A stretch of DNA of 64,000 nucleotides from Taenia hydatigena. Its lineage: Eukaryota > Platyhelminthes > Cestoda > Cyclophyllidea > Taeniidae. The notes below the pieces were generated by a model, which saw nothing but the letters and a program-made list of their open reading frames with translations, did not search any database and had not been told where the DNA came from. A program made the position numbers and the translations under genes. Location: positions 682,001 to 746,000 of the forward strand of contig JADWOT020001577.1 in the NCBI GenBank assembly GCA_036345935.2, read 5' to 3'. This document shows, piece after piece, positions 10,011 through 23,310 of this stretch (position 1 is its first letter; each line of letters begins with the position of its first letter).

Positions 10011-13000
10011 TCAAGTTATTGGGTCAATGCCATAGTAATGCTGCTTAAAGGGTCTTGTAGCTACGGAGTAAGTCTAATTTCTGTCTTGATTTACACCCAT
10101 TTGAAAGCAACGCTGCATAATTAAGGGCTATTTTAGTGCACTTCTTTCATGTCATTCTGTACCGGCAATACTTCTACACTTTTAGAGGTAGAGCGCCTTT
10201 AATGCGGACGACGGGCAGATAGCAACACTGCGTCAGAGACCGCGAAGAGTACTGATAACTCCCGTGATAATCCAGGGATTAATCAACAAAGGAAGCTCCA
10301 CAGCTTCCATATCACGCAATGTGGGGAGTCAGTGTCGGCTACCTTAAGGTCAAAGATGTTTGATTACCATTTCGCTGTATTCCTTGGTGTTAGCCTTACA
10401 GTTCCTATCACATCTAGGTATGTACCTTCCCTGAATTTCAAACCTATTGTGCCCTCAGAATTATAAATAGCAGGTGATTTGCCCTTTACTAAGTAGGTTC
10501 GCATGGTACAGCTTACAGTTTTATTAATTGTATAGGCACATTTATACCACATTCTTACGACCTCAAGAAAGTGATTAGTCTAATCAAAAGGCGAGCTTAT
10601 GCTAAATCATGTCCAGTCATCATAAGAATTACTGATTTAAAGGCGCAACGAATAGCGAGAAGGCCCGTGAGGGTGCTGGAAATGAATTAAATGAGAGTCA
10701 AGAGATACTCAATTTTGCAGACACTAGGCCTACTGCTATTATAACCACAACCTAACCCCTACCACAATCACAGCGCTCTACGCAGGGCTGTAAGTTGACT
10801 TGTTTTATGCTCGATCACCTTCTACGTGGACATCATTGATACACTGCTTATCTTGAGCACGTCCTAAACGGAAAGTGAGCTAACAGGGCACATTTTGTGT
10901 AGCAAACTGAGTAGTCACTTGTACCACCATAACCCTTCGCATTTGTGTTTGTAAAACACAGTCGCACTCCTCTAAGTAACGAGGCAGTGCGCAGTAATCA
11001 GCAGCGTGAACTATCCATTTTGTCGCCTCCTTGTCAGTTGTTATAGCGTAGTGCCTCATCCCATCATGCAAGACACTTTATTCAGGTGGTCGAACGTAGA
11101 CATTTTGGGATCCACTTATTTATCAGCTTGTACATTCCTTCGCCTGCGACTTTACTTCATGAGACATCGCGCTTAAGGATCTAATATCTGAAATGGTAGT
11201 TACACCTTGTGTTGCAAAAGACCACCAAGCATTTTCTACCGGACTGCTCGTCTGTGGTGATGGGAATCCAATGTCAGTTGTGTGTTGCTTTTGTGGGTAA
11301 TAACTTCGAATATCGTTACAAATGGACCTCACTTGCTTGCCACTGAGTGTTTGTGTGCCGAGTTAGAAAAGAGAATGCTTCCATGAGTGGGGTCAGAAGC
11401 ATAATGCCACAATTAGGATATGAGGGTAGGGGGATTTGGAGTGTACATGAAAGAACGAAAGCCCGTAGTGACTGTATGTTTGTAAGCAACCTTCGCCAAG
11501 GCCTATAAATGCACCAACCTTCACTATTTGCAAGGAAGTTCACACAATTTATTTCGTTGATCAACTCGCCTTGTGTTGGAGTGACTCCTCTCATCAGCTC
11601 TGATTACCCACCATTCTTCATGCTTGTAGCTTAAATTTAGGAGCGACAACTTTAACTGGACATGCTTCACAACGCTGTGCCCTTACATCTGTGGTCATGT
11701 AATTGCATTATGCCCCTATCAATAAAAAATCCGACTTTAGCTCTGCATTTTGTGACAAAAATATTGCTTTGCTTGCCGGCTTTAAGCAGTACTTTAATAT
11801 GAAGCAGTGACAAAAAGATACGCATGAGTTCTTGAAGGCCTTCACATGCGATGTTAAAACATGTAGAACGCTAAATAAAATTTGCTCTTCTGCTCTACTC
11901 GCTGCTTTGAACCCACAATTACTAGGCTAAACCTATAATCCAAGAATTGCTGATGTTTACAATGCATGGTCGAATGCTTGAGACATACTATCTCGTCAGG
12001 CGGGGTGGCGAACACTAAATGCAGCATTAAGCAAGTGCGGATCTGAACGTCTTTTACCAGTCAGGCTAATCTTTGCAATTTGTCAAGCAGAGACAGCTAC
12101 CACTAGCGTTGCGTTTGAGTCTCTGCCTGGGGTGCAAGTCCATTACAGAAATCAATAACGGAAAAGCATAATAAAAGTCGAAGAGAGCCGCAGCGGCCAT
12201 TGTGCTTTGCAATAATTTAGGCACCATCAAACTTCTAAACTTGTGCCCTACTCTTCCTGTTAGGACACTGGTACCAGCGATGCAGATTTGAATGGTGCAC
12301 TCCTACGAATTTCGGTTGCGACATAAACAGATTTGCCATGAACACTGCATTCTGTAGAGAAGCATTTTAGGACCTCAGGAAGAAAATTTAGCCACGACTT
12401 GGTTGAATCGTTACATTATAAGAGGCAAACATTATAAATCAGCTTAATCAACTATGCCATAACAGTTTGACCGATTAGAAGCAAGCTCTGTGCTAATTAA
12501 TTAGAAGGAGATAAGGCCTCACGAATTTGTTATAAGCGTCTGTTAAGACTTAATGCAATAGAATTTACGGGAGGATTGACTGCCTAATGTGCACCCCTTT
12601 GAATGCTTCCGCTAAACCAACTGGATCTCCATACGTCTCATTTCAAGCAGCTGTGCAATTACAGTGCACATCGCTTCCCTAAAAGGGACAGAAGACGTAA
12701 TGGCAGGGTAGAATAATATTCTTGACATAAGAAAGGGGTTAGAGTAAGCGAGGCAACAGCCTTACCACCAAGCGCAAGCACTAAACTCGGTCACGCGACA
12801 ATTACATCAGGCTTGGTGCTACTTTTGTTTCCCTCCCTAGAAGCACTTTGTTCCGCATCAAAGGCAATAACCCTTTGCTAAAACTTTTATTTTATCCAAT
12901 GAAGTGACTGCATTATTTCGTCAATGATGATTGTGCCCGGTGTTTATTTGTCACTTATATTGCGTTGACTCTGATGCGCGTTGATGCCTTTTTGGTGAGT

Positions 13001-16000
13001 AAAGAGAAATAAGACGTAGGATGCACCTAAGACGGGATTATTGACAGCCGATGTCATTTGTGCCATTTCGAGGCAAATTCTCGTCACTTCAATATTCTGC
13101 TTGCATCAGGAGATGCGAGCTGGAGCGAATGCGTGTACAAGGGAAAACGAGGCTTGCCCTCCTTGGTGGCGACTGCTTTTTCTGATTCCTCAGCATTTGC
13201 TGTTTGATCTTTAAGGCTTAGCTCAATAATTATTAAACCACAAATAAACTTTCGAATTATTGAGGCGAAGCCCGACTACCAGATCTGCATGCGTCGGCGT
13301 CAGGACGCCTCGTCACCTTAAACACTTACTTTAACGTCTCCTGCCATTCTGGTGTGTGCCCTGCTCGCTCCTGAGCAGAGCAACATTGGGATTAAAACAG
13401 TCGCAAAAGTTTAGTGGACTTCGATAAGAAGAAGTAAGCTATTCTTTTGATTTTACGAACCCCTTTTCCCAAAACATTGTTTCTACTGAAGTTTATACAA
13501 GCAGCCGTGATGTGGACAAATAGTAAATCAGCAGTCCGTTTTATCGCCATTAGTCAACGTAATGAAATTCTTGTTGACAGCATCAGATATGCATTTCGGT
13601 AATACTTAAGGTAAGCCATTTGTTACCAATTAGGTAATACAAGATTCTTTCTTTGTTTTCGTTACACGCTGATTCAAAAAACGAACCAAAAATGTGAAAT
13701 CTTGCTCATGGAATGCGGCTCTATGAATAAAATGAAGCGCACCGATTTCTGCCAGTGCCTACAATTTACACGAGACCTGAAGCATCACTGACTATAACAT
13801 TAGAATCAGAAGGTAAAAAATAGTAAAAAAAACATTCATAAATACCTCCAAGTGAACCACTTCGAGTGAGTCAATCACTGAGCACACTACTTTAGGTTGG
13901 ATGATGCTTCGACTTGATAGTGAGGTCAGGTGTGATCAATTAATCATGGAACCACAAACTGCGTCCCAATTGAAATGCGATTTGGGACTCCACCTACGAT
14001 AAATGTAGCTAAAATAATCAAAGAAATTAGCAATTTTGTAGAAATAATGTTCTGGATAAACAAAATTTCGTCTTTTGCTTAGGCTTTTCTCAGCGATCAC
14101 TCCATACCTCCTTCTTTGTCAATGAAACACCCAAAATAATCAATGCCAATACAGACGATTCCTTCATGGAGATTAAATAGCTGGAATGGATGAGAAGTAA
14201 TCAGATGGCTGTGGGAAACGACCATTGCCGCCTACCTTCACACGAGTATCTTTATAGGACTGCAAATCCTTTTAACTCTAGAACTTCTACTTAACTCCAG
14301 TGTGTGAATTTCACCTGGATTCTGGCGAACGGTATTGACTTTATAACTTAACGGTATTTCACATTGCAGGCCCTACTTCACCCACCTGCATGACCTTACA
14401 ATATTCACTAGAACAGCATCAGCAAATGTTAAAAGAACTTTTATTGCCATTTCTTTGATGGCTAGTTAGTCATTTTTAAGTGCTCAAACTCTTCAAGTCA
14501 GCATTGACGAAATCACAGGCCAATTTTAAAGAGTAGTCAAGGGCTTCTCCATTAGCAGATCGGCACTTACGCATAAAGAACTTGTTGCAGGGACAGCCTT
14601 GCAAGCAAAAGTCAAGTGACATCCACTTTACCTGTTAAAGAATACCCAAAGTGCCAATTCACTTTAGAGCTTTTCCAACTTGGCAAAACTTAAACATTTG
14701 GTATTTAGAACTACATTCCACATCAGCACCATGCTTTACATGGCATGTCTTCTGTACTTCCCGCCTCGAGTTCTACAGTATCCTGCTTCGAAGGGGGTTG
14801 AATTTGCTGCAAGAGCATTTCTTTAACTGGCAGGTGAGGACTTCCTTGCTAACACTAGTGGCAATGGTGTTATTGCTGTTGCTGCTGAAGAAGTGCTGAG
14901 CTCTGAGATGAAGATGATCCTGGTGCAGAGGAAAACTCAAATTAAAGTCTAAAATCTCAAAAATTCCAGTAGGCAGGGTGTGGTCATGGCATAGTTTCAC
15001 TTAGAGTTTAAGACGCTATTTTGACTAAGATCTTCTTGGCATTGCTTAAAGAACGGAGGTCGATGAGAAGTGGCAATGGGTGATCTGCAAGGTATGCTTG
15101 GAGCAAACTCAAATTAGCGTTTGACTTTGGCTACCTCCTTTAAAGCACGTTCCATTACATTGTCGACATGGAAGTTACAGGAATCATGATTGCATTTGAG
15201 CGAGCTATCAAAAATGCAATAATTCATTTACCCAACGCAACGACTTACAATTGCATCTAAAGCCCTACCTTCTGGTAGTGAATTTGGCGATGGCTCTCAC
15301 GGAGCCTGCATAATGGAAACGCTGGCTGAGCTATACCAGTTGCTGATCACAAATCCCTTACTAGGCAAACAAAGGTTGCTTTGTTGCGATGCGAACTAGC
15401 GAATGGAAAATAATTTTCCGTGAAAACTTAGTGATGCTTGAGATTTACTTATAAGGACTTTCATCAGCGTAGTAAGTGTCATTTGAGGTGGTAACTTGAC
15501 TTTGCAATCTACATTATAGTATGTTCTTTCTGTGGTAGGGCCAAATGCTCCTGCTCCACTAGAAGAATATGAGAACATACCAGAGCAATGTGATGCGAAG
15601 GTGTTACGACCAAACTGTAGAGAGGTGAGGAGATCAGAAAGTTGCCGATAGTAGATGCAGCAGAGTTATAGCCTATCTTAAGAGGAAATTAACGAAATGG
15701 TGATAGGAAAATACTACTAATCTCTTTATTTTCTGTGTCAGATCAAAATCAGTTGCTCTACGAACATAAAGCACTTGCGATGAAATAGCTGGGGTGAAAT
15801 ATAGCGCAGATCGTATGCTCTGGTGTGGCTGATGGTGGATACTTTGGTAGTAGCACAGCCGTTGATGCCCGAACAAGTGAGATGCGAGCAGCAGGAGTTA
15901 TTAGTGCGAGATACTAAAGTTAGCAAAAAGAGGCGATGCACAAAATTTGTAGAGCAAACACAGCGTGACTCCTTTAATATGTCATAAATCAAGAAATATA

Positions 16001-19000
16001 ACTTTCGGGAGCTGTTTTTAAACCAATCATTTCTGACTTGGTTCGCACAGAAGCTAGTCTCTAACCGAGTCCACTGTGCTCACCTAAAAATGCTGGCAGT
16101 TGGGTGCGCGAAAATTAAAAGCCATGCGTGCAAAGCACAAAGCTGTATGCTAAGTAGCAGCACCTTTGCAGAGCTGTACAGTGCTTTGCTTTGGATGTGG
16201 TACAATTTGTATTAAGAAGGCCTCACATTTCGACAAATGATTAGCAAATAAATTGGGTTTTACATAAGTCACTTGCATCGAAGGCATTGGTGTTAGACAC
16301 ACAGAAAAAACAGATGCTATTGAAGCTACATAAACTAGTTCCTAGGATAGGTGTATGCAAGGGGAGGTAAAAGAAAATTTTTGCCAAGCTCTCTAACTAC
16401 GTATGGAGGGAGGATCCTAAAGAGGCACAACCTTACACAACCACATATATAACCATATTTTTTAGTCAGTTTACTCCTGATTAAGTATCTCACCAAGACT
16501 TGCAGTGATATTGATGTCTGCCTGCTCTGAGGAAGCCACAGCGGCTCGAACCTTGCCAGAAATCTTTTGGCGGTTGGGTTGATAAAATGCTCTAACTAAA
16601 CCAATGGCAATGCTCTTGCATTGCAACCATTCTTGACAAGGAGGACAAAAAGCGTTTTTCATGGTTGTAAGACAAAAAATAACAGTAAAAATCGACTCTC
16701 GAATAAAGCGACACCTAAGATAGAACTGTTTGCTTGCGAGTGGGAATAACAGCGCCTCTCATCTGGCCGCTCAAAAGCATAATTCTTTTTTCTCAACGAC
16801 AAGTGAGGGGAGGCAGAAGTCGGTAGTCAGGATAGAGGCGATGCGAACAGCATAGTGTAACAATGAATTCGTCGCTGCGGAAGGAAATTTTGACGTGTTG
16901 ATTAGTAGCGCATTCCCCACGCCATAGCCAAAAGGTTCCTGAGGGCTGGAAGGATGGTAAAGCTGATAAATGAATCTAGTGCTGTTCAGCTGGGAATGAT
17001 GGACTGCATTTTCCTGTGCTCAAAGATACCATTATTTTAGTCTGCATTACCAGATCGTTATATTCACCACTGCCATCTCAATAAAAAAACTACAAAATTT
17101 GCATTTGTTCGCCGTGATGAAACATTAAACGAAAGAAAGCACAGGTGTCACATTAACTAGAATAAAATAAGTAGCAAGTTGTATCTAGTGAACCCAAATG
17201 CAAATCTGCCTTCTGACATCATTAGGCGGACCATTTATCTTCCAAGCGGCAGTATTGATGAGTCTATATGCAAATAATCCTTAAGTCATAGTGACTTTAA
17301 AAGTTTTCGCGGTGAGAAATGGAGACGAAGTTGCAAGATACGGAAGCTGTATACGTAATTCGCTTACCTGTTTCTGCCAGACGAAAATGGGTGCAGGCTT
17401 ATTTCGAAGTCGTGTGCGCACGCCCCTTCTCGACTTGTGATAGGTCTACACGTTCGCCAACAAATCATAGAGCAGCAGTAGAGCGCTGGCGGAAGCCAAT
17501 GACAGAGTTGAACAAAAGTGGCCAGCATGTCGCAAGATTAGTGCCAAATTAGGGCTCTAAGCGCAACCATAACACATTGTGGAGCGACTTCGAAGAAACA
17601 GAGGTTGATGCTAAATGCTTTGTACTTTTGACTTGCGAGTGTCTATGCATTTGAAGGAATTCAGCAACACTAATTGGAGACAATTGAAAGAATACTGCTG
17701 GAAATTATGAGCTTGAAAATATGTGCATTTCGTTTCTACTACACTTTGACTGGCATCCAATGTTAAATATATGCGTTCAGATATTTTCGCATTAAGGGAA
17801 GAATGACATAAAGGCAAGAGAAATGATCTTCCAAAATAGTTGTATTTTAAACAGCGTCATAGAAGAGCTGCCAATAAAGCCGATAGGCAGAGATACCTGA
17901 TTGAGTGGGTGCAACGACACGCAAGTGTAATCCAATTTGGTGAGAATTTTAGGTAGTAAAGTAGAAGCATTGAAGGAATTGAATGTCAGCAATGCAGGTG
18001 ACAGCATCAACATTAATAAAACAAAGTGCTTATTAATAGGGCAAGTTGTGGCACACCTCATACCGAATAAACAAAAGGGTGATCTGAATAACACCCGCGC
18101 TTTGCTCACATTGACGCATGTCTGCACTTCAGCTTCGAATTATTGAAAGGAAGCTCCAATGCATTGGTAATTCTTTGGCGGTTTAAGAGGCCCGCATCGC
18201 ACTCATTTATAGAAAATATTATCCTAAATTTTGGCTCCTAAACCGTATTTGGACCTTACCTCCATCTTATGATATCGCCAGCATTACACCAATTGATTGT
18301 TACTGGCTCACCAGGTATTCACATAGTCATGCAGACAGTTGGGAAAGGAGACAGAAACGAAGCAGTGATGCAGAAAGATGCACTTTAAAAGGGGTTTTGC
18401 ATGCGACGGAGAAGTGGCGAAGCCGGTGCTAGGGTTATCTAACTGAAGAGGGAAGATTGGCAGTAGTGATTTTCCGCAATCGCTCAGCTTTGCTGCCTGT
18501 GTGATGAAAAGCTTCAAGACCATTATTGTTTACCGAGCATTAAAGTAATTGTTGAGATCTGCAAGCTTATGCAAAGGTACGTAGAATATTAAGTCCCTTT
18601 TTAGTTCCACATCATGATGCAACTTTAGATACAATTTATTTGCCTGTGCTAGCTGACTTTACCAGCGCAAAGAGCCCATCATATCATAACATTAATCTTT
18701 AATCCCAGATCAAGACCGACACATCCGAGATGAGCAATTGAGTCGATCATAGGGCTTATTGCCAGCTGATCCCTTTGTGCAATGTGCAAGTTGTCTCCTT
18801 AATAGGCTTTAAGCCTATATCTTACTACAGCCCTACATGGTCGACACTTATAGCCCTATTCTTAAAAATCTTTGATTCTTTACCATACTTAGACAAAAGA
18901 CTCCTATTTCCTTCCTTTCCGAACACGCATGTCTCGGTGCAATCATTGAAAACTCACATGGTAAGCAACCCTGCTCACGTGGAGGGTAGTGCTCACGTAT

Positions 19001-19840
19001 TTAGACCATTTCGCAAGGGCGAAGTTGTTACTAAACTCGTCAAATGCAGGCCGAGTGTTTCCTTCTTCTGCCCTCTGAATGGCTCGGCACAAGGCATTAG
19101 TGTAATGGGGTTTCTTCATAATCATTTTCCGCCTCAGCACGCGCGCACACAAGCGTCTGCTGACCCCATTGACTCGCATTCTAGGAGACTCGAAAGCTGG
19201 GAACCTAGTAGAGGGATTGTAAAGCAAACCTGATAGCATTTTTTCATAGGCAACCAGACTCAAATAGGTCTGCATCATGCCCTTATGGAGGTCGAACCCT
19301 ATCTCCGAGACCTCTGCTGTGCAATTCATTAGCTTTTCACAACACAGCTTTGATAAGTTAATTAGCAAGTTAAATAAAATTTATTCGTGCTATACTCTAT
19401 GTATCGCGCCATTTGAATGGTCTCCTTTGAGTTTCATATGGCTTTAGCATAAAAATATAGCGCTTGTTGGAATAATGAAACAAATTAATTGTTGATGTTG
19501 GCAACGAAACATAGTTATTGAGGTTGTAGTTGTTGTGGGAAAGTTACGGCATGGGATTGGGCGGCATCGGTGCATGTAAAAGGCTTAAGCTGATATGGCG
19601 CATCGCATTTGGTTAGATGGAGCGCAACCGAGGTGGAGATCCGCTTGAAGTTTTAAGCACACCATGGACTGTGGGCTATGTAGAATTGGTCAAAAGAGAG
19701 GGACCTATAGGACGTGATGCAACTGGCAAGGTATACCTGTGGAAGTACTCGGCCATGTCTAGTTCCGACTACCCTCCATAGGGTAGCTTGCATCGATTTG
19801 TAGCAAGGTCTACAGTATATTTATATGTGGAACAAGTGGA
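10011..19840. other. Long spacer between units 1 and 2
   Basis: Nearly 10 kb with no recognised gene. The longest frames are overlapping antisense frames at 18775-19233 (+, 152 codons) and 18943-19368 (-, 141 codons), with no motif that I can assign. I see no reverse transcriptase, transposase, long terminal repeat or RNA gene. About 13260-13800 is related to 28930-29560, including a shared run of 'ctcatggaatgcg' and nearby 'gcgcaccgatttt'-like sequence. Part of this spacer was therefore duplicated too. Confidence 0.5.
13260..13800 (+). repeat. Spacer repeat shared with 28930-29560
   Basis: The two stretches share blocks in the same order. One is around 'gcgtcggcgtcaggacgcc' versus 'gcgtcgggacgccaagtcacc'. 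Another, about 430-480 bp further on, is 'gctcatggaatgcg', followed by 'gcgcaccgattt' and 'gccagtgcc' or a near match. No reading frame is conserved. The repeat extends the duplicated segment well outside the Snail-type gene. Confidence 0.45.
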
Positions 19841-22800
19841 CCAAAACAAATGGCTGAAAGAGACACGAGAACCTACCTCAAATCCGACACCAAAATCGAA
19901 GTGGTAGGCCAGATGGATTTTCCAGAATCAAAGGGTTAGAATCACTGCCTTTGCTATACCTACTGCAGAAGACGAATCCCTACTAGGATGATAAAGGCTA
20001 GCTTGTTGCAATTCAAACTGATGCATAAGGCTGAAACTAGAACTAAATAAAAGCTTATTAGGTAGGCAACCGATCAGCATTTGTATGAGAGATGGGACCG
20101 ACATCAAAGGTGGTAATCTAAATGGAAAAACCATGCTGCAGTATATCTATTCTAAAGAAAGTGATTAAGAAGGCGGAGTTTGTTAGAGGAGCCTGAGATC
20201 TTACTGAACGGATTTCGGTGTGTTGCACAAGAAAAATGGTTTGCTGATTGGCCGTGGTATCGAGTTGATATCTGTAGTAGGTTATTAAAAGGCAGGCCTG
20301 AAGTCACTTCTGGCAATTTACACTTAATACATGAATAGAGGGTAAGAAGAGCTTAAAACAGTTGTAAGTGGCATAAATTTGTTATGATGCGCCATTTATT
20401 AAAAAAGGAAGGAGAAAGGACTCCTTTTCTCACTGTTGCCGATTGATGGATGTAACAGCAGAACAGGGAGTCAATAGTTTGTTTTGCTGTGTTAGCCTAA
20501 AGTCGTTGTAATACAATGTAAAACATTTGTGCTGCTATATTTAGGAAAAATATTCCATTTTGTGCACTGGAGTGGCGGTTAAACAATGCGAAGGTGGTGG
20601 CACAGTTGATGGTGGAACGAAGTCTGAGGTGAGTTGCAAGGCAAATAAAGCGAAGGGCTGAAGCACTACAAACATGAGATTTAAATGAAATTTTTGTAAA
20701 GTGCATGCTCTGTTGTGAGCTACCTACAAAGCATGGAGTGAATCAGCGCCAAAAACGCGAGGACATTATGTGTAGCTTATCGACAAACAAAAAATAATGC
20801 CACTCTCTTTTCACAATCATGAGGGTTGCGCATCAGTGAATAGCGAAATGAAAAGAGAATGCAAAGCCCCTTCTGCTATCTCGCGTAAAATGGTCCATTT
20901 TGGTGCCCATGAACCGTTTCATCACTTGCTTCTTCTTGTGCATCATGCCACCCAAATCTGGGATCAACTTTCTTTTCCAAGATTGTTTAACCCGCTAGAC
21001 AAAACACCATATGAGTCAAGCAATTTAATCCATTTGCTCCCCGACTAGCTCTGTTGGTCGCCTTTACATATTCTCAAGTCCCCATACAGAGCATCGAAGG
21101 AGAATCCGATGAATTGAACACCATCAGAACGCACAAATAGACTCCACTGTAGACAACAGCCCAGCCATGTCAGCATCCTACAAATGCAAAATGAAACAGC
21201 CAGTTACAATACGGTTGGTAGAGTGGTGATGAAAGGATGGCCAAAAGAAAGGGTGTTCTCCCCTCACATGGAGAAGGCGACTTATCACATTCCTTCACAG
21301 ACGCTGAAGTATCAAATTGCCATAGTGATATGCTGATGTGATAAAACTTGTTTTCTTTCTGATTACATCACCAATAAATGCTTATTTTGCAAGAACCACG
21401 CGCTCGCGCATTGAGTGCACGACTTGAGGTGGGGAGTGGGGAAGCATGTAATCGGAAGCTCTACTCGTCTGCTTGAGTAGTTACTCATGCATCCATGAGT
21501 AGTGAGATGCCTCACCACCTTCCTAACCCAGCACATTATGGGTCAGGCGCCACTCTCATTTCGGATTCTGTGGATGCGCTCACGACACCTTACCAAGACA
21601 AGCATGGCATTAAGAATGGAGAGTGCATGAAAGATGAGGAAAAGTCGCAGCACTAAAGTGCTATTTGAAGTTAAGAAATATTGGGATTTTACTGATTTCT
21701 AGAAGTATCAGCATAAAGCTAGCAGCGTGAGAGATGATAACATTGGTTGAATACACCTAGTTTTAGGGTTCCATATAGCAATTAGTAGTTCTGTTTACGA
21801 TTTTTGCAAAAGCGACCTTTGTCCTGTGCCGTTTTTAAATGGTTTCAGATGCACTGATTATTTGCTGTAGGAAAGGACTGCAAACGGTGGAGTGGGATCA
21901 CTATGCTGATATGTGGTTGTCTTTGTAGACTTTCTCAGCTCAAATTCTGCGCTGGATAAGCGTGGTATGGTAGGAAGTTTCACCACCACATCCCCTGCTT
22001 TAGGCAAGGTCCGTTGAAGTAGGCAGACTGTTAGAGCTGGTTCCAACTCGCAGCATTTTTGATATCTGAGTGGTTTTTAATTTTACATGGTACCTGTAAA
22101 ATAGAAGCGTTGTTCCGGGCCTAATGACTGCTACCACTACTTGATCCGCTCATCTGTCAAGTCGGGCACTGATATTGCCAGTATTGTTTAATATATTTGA
22201 ATAGCGATGAAAAAGCATGGAAGAGGAGCCAATCATATGTTGACAAATGATTTCATGCATTGCAAGGATTCATGTATTTATAGGCGTGCATCAGACTCCA
22301 AAGTAGGCGATCAGCCGTGGGGATGCAAATGAGAGTAGATAAGATCAGTAGACTGAAATTACACTTGCACAGCAGTTGGTTCACCTTTTCTATCTTCCGA
22401 CAATCGAATTCGATTCAAGTGATGGATGTGGCAGAGAATATGGCGACGCCAGGATAGGTGGAAACTCTAGGCGCTGCAATGTGCATCAGTCCGGAATCTC
22501 TTTTGATCAGATCAGTCACTTCAGCATCAAAATCCTCTCCGTACCCTTGATCGTCTGCCTTCTCATCTACTCACTTTTCCATCTTTCCCATTGTCACGGT
22601 CTCTGGCTTCGTCGCCTTCGTGTACTTCACTACATTCATTGCCGTCAAAAAAGATTGTCTTTCCTGATGGATGAATTCCTGCCAGAGTTAGAATCAATGA
22701 TGATATCCCTATCAAGGCGTCATGTTGGCTAGCGAAAGATTTAATAGCTCAGGCAAATATGAGAGGTGCTGTTTTGTAGTCTGCTCCTGACTGCAAATCA

Positions 22801-23220
22801 TGCGGCACTTCTCGTGCAGGGGTGGTACGGACCCAAAGAAGATAACAAGTTCTCTACATTTGATTCCTCTTTGTTGAGATTGGCATCAAAATGACGCCAT
22901 TGCTCTACTTTACTCTCACTAACATAAGTAAAAATGTGCAACTCATCGCAATTTGGAAGCAAGCATTCGACGGTAGCTTATGGTTGCTGAGGCCATAAGG
23001 GGTAAATCAAAAAATCAAGCAAGGCATCTTCATATAATGCTTTAATATATAAAAAGAGGCAGAATGATGGTTCCGACAGGGGTGGGTCCACTCAAAATGT
23101 CTGAAGAAAAGCGTCAGTTAAACGGTTAGCAGAATCAAGCACCACCATGAAGGAATGGAAAAGGTTCCCTTGTTTAACATTAGTTCTCAACCCTAAACAT
23201 TAGTTGCGCAGTCAAGGTCT
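19841..23220 (+). repeat. Unit 2: 5' flank of the duplicated segment
   Basis: This is the counterpart of about 1890-6100 in unit 1, with the same landmark order and several deletions. Near 21480-21560 the sequence matches the starts of the flanks in units 1 and 4 (GTCAGGCGCCAC). A stretch around 21880-21990 corresponds to the VEWGQL-type frames of units 4 and 6, but stop codons interrupt it here. The open frame at 22376-22732 is listed separately. Confidence 0.6.
22376..22732 (+). CDS. Short ORF conserved in position upstream of unit 2
   Basis: A 118-codon frame is colinear with 5317-5619 of unit 1. Shared residues are PTIE, G-C-x-R-x-Y, R-x-C-N-x-H, S-F-D-Q-I, a hydrophobic Leu-rich middle, and D-E-F-L-P-E-L-E near the end. 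It has no standard ATG start at its 5' end. No domain is recognised. The minus strand of the same bases also shows residues shared among units 1-3, interrupted by a stop here. Coding status is unresolved. Confidence 0.2.
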   Translation: MVHLFYLPTIEFDSSDGCGREYGDARIGGNSRRCNVHQSGISFDQISHFSIKILSVPLIVCLLIYSLFHLSHCHGLWLRRLRVLHYIHCRQKRLSFLMDEFLPELESMMISLSRRHVG

Positions 23221-23230
23221 GATTAATCAA

Positions 23231-23310
23231 TTTTGACCAATGAGAATCGAGAGTGCAATATAAAAAGTCAGATAATGCCTTACTGCTCGTCATTTGACAC
23301 CTTTACGACC
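23231..23310 (+). promoter_or_regulatory. Promoter of Snail-type gene 2
   Basis: One CCAAT box lies at 23237-23241 (GACCAATGAG) and a good TATA box, TATAAAAA, at 23259-23266, 45-52 bp before the ATG. The second CCAAT box seen in copies 1, 3, 4 and 6 is deleted here, which brings the remaining box closer to the TATA. Expression may therefore differ from copy 1. Confidence 0.7.

Noticed and set aside
19280..19310. tRNA-like B-box sequence (GGTTCGACC on the minus strand)
   Set aside because: No matching A box or cloverleaf arms could be drawn around it.
18775..19368. Overlapping antisense frames of 152 and 141 codons
   Set aside because: Each is open over the other with no domain, no second copy and no splice or promoter context to decide the strand.
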